DNA from: Halogranum amylolyticum
GTDB taxonomy: Archaea > Halobacteriota > Halobacteria > Halobacteriales > Haloferacaceae
NCBI RefSeq assembly: GCF_900110465.1
Contig: NZ_FODV01000003.1
Span: 466,628 to 511,135 of the forward strand
Direction of reading: 5' to 3'
DNA: 44,508 nucleotides
In this document: positions 41,737 through 44,508 of the stretch, piece after piece
Layout of the letters: each line of letters starts with the position of its first letter
How positions within the stretch are numbered: the first letter of the stretch is position 1
Position numbers and translations under genes: made by a program
Notes under the pieces: generated by a model
What the model was told of the DNA's origin: nothing
The model's database searches: none
What the model saw: the letters and a program-made list of their open reading frames with translations, nothing else

Positions 41737-42073
41737 ATGAGTTACCAGTTCATCCCTATGAGTCGTGCTGACGCCGACCGGATCGTCGAGTGGTCGTACT
41801 CCGGACCCTACTCGTTCTACGACATGGCGAACGACCCCGAGGACCTCGAGCTGTTCCTCGACGAGTCCCGGTGGGAGGACCGGTCGTTCGCCGTCCACGA
41901 CGACGACGGGCTAGTCGGGTTCTTCACGTTCGACGTCACCGACAGTACGACTGTCGAAGTCGGACTCGGGATGGAACCGAGTCGGACTGGTGAGGGAAGA
42001 GGAACCGTTCCACCAGGAGACGAACAGTGAAGAATGCGAGTTCGTGGCGATGTCGCGGTCAGTCGAGCTATAG
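41737..42073 (+). pseudogene. GNAT acetyltransferase remnant with internal deletion and frameshift
   Basis: The frame from ATG 41737 reads MSYQFIPMSRADADRIVEWS, SYSGPYSFYDMANDPEDLEL, then VGFFTFDVTDSTTVEVGLGM and RTGEGRG, the start of the acetyl-CoA loop of a GNAT enzyme. It then diverges and stops at 42030. In another frame the following bases read EEEPFHQETNSEECEFVAM and end at TAG 42071-42073, which looks like the usual C-terminal strand of the same enzyme group. So the N-terminal half and the last 20 residues remain, while about 60-70 residues including helix 3 and motif B are missing. It is probably non-functional. The end overlaps the convergent pyrD stop. Confidence 0.65.
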
Positions 42074-43123
42074 ATCCGCGCCGACGGCGTCCTCGACGCT
42101 GTCGAAGCCGTCGCGTTCCAAGAGATCGAGCAGCCCCTCGTTGATGTCGCGGGCGAGTCCCGGCCCCTCGTAGACGAGGGCGGTGTAGAGTTGCACAACG
42201 CTGGCTCCCGCGCGGATCTTCGCGTAGGCTCCCTCGGCGTCCGAGATACCGCCGACGCCGACGATAGGGACGTCGGTCCGCTCGGCGATGAACCGAACCA
42301 TGCCCGTCGCGCGTTTCTCGATGGGCTTGCCGGAGAGGCCGCCGCGCTCTGCCTTCTCGGGACTCTTCAGCGACTCCGGCCGTTCAGTGGTCGTGTTGGT
42401 CGCGATGACGCCGTCGAGGTCGAGCTCGTCGACGACGGCGAGTGCGTCCTCGATGGCTCCCTCCGAGAGGTCCGGCGAGAGTTTCACGAGGAGGGGAGAT
42501 GCCCCGGCGTCCTGCAAGGTTCCGAAGATCTGTTCGAGTGACTCCCGGTTCTGCAGCGAGCGGAGCCCCGGCGTGTTCGGGCTGGAGACGTTGACAACGA
42601 AGTAGTCGCCCGCGTCTGCGACGCGTTCGTAGGTGTAGAGATAGTCGTCTGCGGCGTCTTCCAGCGGAGTGACTTTCGACTTTCCCACGTTGATGCCGAC
42701 GGGGGCGTCCGGGAGCGGTTCGGTGTCGAGACGCCTGCCGACCTCGTCTGCCCCCTCGTTGTTGAACCCCATCCGGTTGATCAGCGCCTCGTCCGCACGG
42801 AGGCGGAACATCCGGGGACGAGGATTGCCTGGCTGTCGTTTCGCGGTGACGGCTCCCACCTCGACGTGTCCGAACCCGAGTGCCGTGAGTACCGAGGGAA
42901 GTTCGGCGTTCTTGTCGAAGCCGGCGGCGACGCCGACCGGGTTGTCGAAAGAGAGACCGAAGCGGTCGACGGCGAGTCGGTCGTCGTCGACCGTGTACCG
43001 ACGTCGGAGCAGGTGCTCGACCGGCGTGCGTTGAACGCTACGGAGGAACCGATGAATCGTGAGGTGTGCTGTTTCCGGTGGGAGCGCGAACAGTGCCGGC
43101 TTCGCAACGTCGTACAGACTCAT
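42068..43123 (-). CDS. pyrD: Dihydroorotate dehydrogenase, class 2 (quinone-linked)
   Basis: Oxidises dihydroorotate to orotate in pyrimidine synthesis, passing electrons to membrane quinone. The 351-residue protein has the N-terminal amphipathic helix extension of class 2 enzymes (MSLYDVAKPALFALPPETAH), FMN contacts at GVAAGFDKNAELP and FGHVEVGAVT, the NRMGFNNEGAD segment, NVSSPNTPGLRSLQ (with the catalytic Ser typical of class 2 in place of the class 1 Cys), LLVKLSPDL and GVGGISDAEGAYAKIRAGAS with VQLYTALVYEGP. All are intact. ATG 43123 is followed directly by the family pattern. It converges on the decayed acetyltransferase. Confidence 0.95.
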   Translation of the reverse strand: MSLYDVAKPALFALPPETAHLTIHRFLRSVQRTPVEHLLRRRYTVDDDRLAVDRFGLSFDNPVGVAAGFDKNAELPSVLTALGFGHVEVGAVTAKRQPGNPRPRMFRLRADEALINRMGFNNEGADEVGRRLDTEPLPDAPVGINVGKSKVTPLEDAADDYLYTYERVADAGDYFVVNVSSPNTPGLRSLQNRESLEQIFGTLQDAGASPLLVKLSPDLSEGAIEDALAVVDELDLDGVIATNTTTERPESLKSPEKAERGGLSGKPIEKRATGMVRFIAERTDVPIVGVGGISDAEGAYAKIRAGASVVQLYTALVYEGPGLARDINEGLLDLLERDGFDSVEDAVGADL

Positions 43124-43204
43124 TGCACGTGGTGAGTCGCTGGACCCGCATTAACCCGACGGAGCGGCCGCTGTCTCTGGCTGTCGTTCCGCACGAAGGG
43201 ACGC

Positions 43205-43402
43205 TCAGAAGTCGTGCTCGACGTCGTCCGAGTCGGCCTTCTGGATGATGATCTTCCCGTCTCGGACGCGAACGAACACCTCGTCGCCGATCTCCATCCC
43301 GGCGACGGCGAGTTCGTCCTCGTGGAGGTTGAGGTGAACGTTGTGGTACTCGCCGTTCTCGTCTTTCGCACCACTCGGGCTGAGCTTCTTTTTCCGGACC
43401 AT
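43205..43402 (-). CDS. Small AbrB/SpoVT-like protein
   Basis: A 65-residue protein (MVRKKKLSPSGAKDENGEYH). The central part VNLHEDELAVAGMEIGDEVF-type sequence (LHEDELAVAGMEIGDEVFVR followed by VRDGKIIIQKADSD) matches the swapped-hairpin AbrB fold: a strand, a helix with L-x-x-A-G-x-x-x-G-D-E-V, then V-R-D-G-K-I-I-I. Such proteins bind DNA as dimers and often regulate their own genes; in archaea they are also antitoxin-like, but no toxin partner is adjacent. A large inverted repeat flanks its promoter (43423-43462), supporting autoregulation by inference. It is divergent from the MC1 gene. Confidence 0.75.
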   Translation of the reverse strand: MVRKKKLSPSGAKDENGEYHNVHLNLHEDELAVAGMEIGDEVFVRVRDGKIIIQKADSDDVEHDF

Positions 43403-43422
43403 CGGGGGTGTCTACCGAAAGT

Positions 43423-43462
43423 TCGCCGTAGGAAATACATAAGTGTTGTTTACCTACGGCGA
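43423..43462. promoter_or_regulatory. Inverted repeat TCGCCGTAGG-n20-CCTACGGCGA flanking a TATA element
   Basis: Perfect ten-base arms at 43423-43432 and 43453-43462 enclose a 20-base A/T-rich spacer that on the minus strand contains cttatgtattt, a fair TATA box about 38 bases before the AbrB-like ATG at 43402. The layout (operator arms on both sides of TATA) suggests a dimeric or looping repressor, most simply the AbrB-like product itself. Confidence 0.6.
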
Positions 43463-43600
43463 GTGTGAGGTCCACGAGCCGACTCTGTACGTCGCTACAG
43501 ACTGTCGTCCGTAGTTTCACCGTTCGCTCGTCTCGCCGACGAAATCGCCCGAGCGCGGCGTCGTGGTATATAATCGTTTGGTTGAATTGACTTCATTTCG

Positions 43601-43613
43601 CCGATATATTTAT
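43601..43613 (+). promoter_or_regulatory. TATA box of the MC1 gene
   Basis: The element gatatatttatgc lies about 45 bases before ATG 43652, giving a leader of roughly 20 bases that includes agagg before the start. A second A/T-rich box (gtatataatc, about 43564-43573) lies upstream, so tandem promoters are possible. The position also argues against the in-frame ATGs at 43616 and 43622, which would lie upstream of the transcript start. Confidence 0.55.
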
Positions 43614-43651
43614 GCTTGGGGATGTGTTCACTTGCCATAGAGGCTGAAACC

Positions 43652-43963
43652 ATGGTACGTGACGACGGTAAACGGAACTTCGCGCTGCGTGAATCGAGCG
43701 GTGACGAGTCGAGCGTGTTCTCCGGGAACACACCGCGGCAGGCGGCGCTGAAAGCCGCTCGTCGACTCGAGCCGGGTGACTCCGAAGAGAGCGCACAACG
43801 AGTCGAACTCCGACTCCGGGAGAAAGGCACCGACAAGGTTCACATCTACGAGGGCTGGGCGTGGCAGGAGACCTCGCCCGACAACAAACCCGACTGGATG
43901 CCCGACACGATCACCGAGGCGAACGTCTCGAAGAAAGGCATCGAACATCTCGAAGCAGAGTGA
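43652..43963 (+). CDS. MC1-type non-histone chromosomal protein
   Basis: A 103-residue DNA-bending chromatin protein of the MC1 family known from Methanosarcina and haloarchaea. The hallmark sequence is complete: KRNFALRESSGDESSVFSGN, TPRQAALKAARR, RVELRLREKGTDKVHIYEGW and KPDWMPDTITEANVSKKGIE. The family binds DNA as a monomer and kinks it strongly. The haloarchaeal version is more acidic than the methanogen protein, with glutamates replacing several lysines, as expected in high internal salt. ATG 43652 follows gaaacc. It stands alone, downstream of its own promoter and upstream of the putative rRNA promoter region. Confidence 0.92.
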   Translation: MVRDDGKRNFALRESSGDESSVFSGNTPRQAALKAARRLEPGDSEESAQRVELRLREKGTDKVHIYEGWAWQETSPDNKPDWMPDTITEANVSKKGIEHLEAE

Positions 43964-44204
43964 ACGGACGAGAACAGTAACTAATCATTCTTTGCGCGTG
44001 GACGCCGCACCCGACAGTGTTTTCCATCGGCTCCGACGACGTTCGGATGCGCAGCCGACACCCGGTCAGACCGTACGCGGGATGCGTGGGATGACCGACC
44101 GGCCTCCAGCTGCGCGATATCTCTCCACGTCGACTGCCGAGAGCGTCCCGTCTGACACTCTTCGACGCGCGGGATGAGAGCGTGTGTCTGAGGCGACTTT
44201 CTTC
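43964..44204. other. Gene-free stretch between MC1 and the rRNA-type promoter region
   Basis: I find no credible gene here. Frames that remain open on the plus strand are Arg/Thr-rich shadows without a family resemblance. No tRNA-like fold is seen. Confidence 0.5.
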
Positions 44205-44444
44205 GGCACCCTTTTATGAGTCACAGCCATCGGAAGAAATGCGAAGGGCGCCCGGGTCTCCCCGGGCGTCCCGGACGTGCCTCGCCCGGTTCACACTGGT
44301 CGACGGCGCGCCCAGTTCGAGTTCGAATCCGAATCCCTTAAGTGGGAAACGGCACTCGTACTGAAGTACGCGGACGTCGGCGAAATCGAACGACGACGCC
44401 GACCTCGATTCGGTGCCCTTAAGTGGAAACGGGCACTCGAACAC
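44205..44444 (+). promoter_or_regulatory. Tandem promoters of rRNA-operon type
   Basis: Two copies of cccttaagtgg (44335 and 44416, 81 bases apart) are each followed by a near-identical tail (gaaacggcactcgtac and aaacgggcactcgaac). A third, weaker element, acccttttatgag, is at 44208-44220. Repeated CTTAAGT-type boxes with similar surroundings are the known arrangement upstream of haloarchaeal 16S rRNA genes. The rRNA itself would start beyond the window. Confidence 0.65.
44246..44271 (+). other. GC hairpin downstream of the first promoter element
   Basis: CGCCCGGG (44249-44256) pairs with CCCGGGCG (44261-44268) around a tctc loop; G-U and G-C pairs extend the stem to about 11 bp. It could be part of the precursor rRNA leader or a terminator of upstream transcription. 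Confidence 0.5.
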
Positions 44445-44464
44445 GATACAGACACACCGCGACT

Positions 44465-44487
44465 GCGGGCCGTTCAACTCGGCCCGC
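44465..44487 (+). other. GC hairpin near the right edge
   Basis: GCGGGCCG (44465-44472) and CGGCCCGC (44480-44487) form a perfect 8-bp stem with a 7-base loop (ttcaact), about 40 bases downstream of the last promoter element. It is probably a leader structure of the precursor transcript. Confidence 0.5.
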
Positions 44488-44508
44488 GCTCGGACACCCT
44501 GAACCAGA

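Noticed and set aside
43205..43402. AbrB-like protein as antitoxin of a toxin-antitoxin pair
   Set aside because: No toxin-sized frame is adjacent on the same strand; the neighbours are pyrD and MC1, both housekeeping.
44311..44330. tRNA T-loop-like sequence gttcgagttcgaatcc
   Set aside because: No acceptor, D or anticodon stems can be formed around it, and it lies within the tandem promoter region.
44214..44477. Minus-strand open frame with repeated ECPFPLKG/ECRFPLKG segments
   Set aside because: The protein repeat is only the translation of the repeated promoter sequence; there is no family resemblance, and the frame runs against the rRNA-type promoters.

Overview
The window comes from a haloarchaeon, most likely of the Haloferax/Halogeometricum type (order Haloferacales). 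The DNA is very GC-rich with GTC/GAC/CTC-type codons, and the proteins are strongly acidic. Genes start on ATG or GTG, many with an A/T-rich box about 27-32 nt upstream, as in leaderless archaeal transcripts. The gene content is archaeal and halophilic: a 129-residue halophile 2Fe-2S ferredoxin, a duplicated-domain EndA, an MC1 chromatin protein, a bat-type regulator, a PibD prepilin peptidase and a Tat lipoprotein. I see no insertion sequence, prophage, CRISPR array or tRNA gene; this is chromosomal core.

Layout: 1-204 is the N-terminal part of a secreted His/Asp/Lys-repeat protein, preceded by a leader rich in inverted repeats. 491-5062 holds serA, divergent serB, a phosphosugar mutase and a GNAT acetyltransferase. 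5070-9325 is a minus-strand run: coiled-coil protein, hisI, prepilin peptidase, ferredoxin, PiT phosphate permease. 9575-10660 is a membrane-anchored winged-helix regulator with extracellular calcium-type repeats. 10898-17206 is a lipoate-enzyme block: lpdA, pdhC, pdhB, pdhA and the lipoyl synthase lipA. 17320-19241 is otsA with a Cys-rich partner. 19431-22624 holds a bat-type regulator, a MATE exporter and a Na+/Ca2+ exchanger-family antiporter. 22727-29788 carries a Ski2-like helicase, an unknown protein with a Cys-ended Gly/Ala tail, a HAD phosphatase, a beta-helix Tat lipoprotein, a NucS-N/zinc-ribbon fusion and a methyltransferase.

29938-41689 is a translation block: endA-trpS (overlapping), pheS-pheT (overlapping) and valS, with a trans-sulfuration PLP enzyme and a two-gene membrane operon between them. 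41737-43963 holds a decayed acetyltransferase, pyrD, an AbrB-like protein and MC1. The final 300 bases carry tandem TTAAGT-type promoters and GC-rich hairpins that look like the upstream region of an rRNA operon.

The most interesting item is a 25-codon ORF at 32701-32778, upstream of pheST. It begins about 27 nt after an A/T-rich box and ends FGFFFRA. This resembles the PheM-type leader peptides that control bacterial pheST by attenuation, and it overlaps a hairpin followed by a U-rich tract. If real, it would be an archaeal phenylalanine attenuator. Other leads are inverted repeats placed over the promoters of the trans-sulfuration gene and the AbrB-like gene, and the membrane-spanning regulator at 9575.
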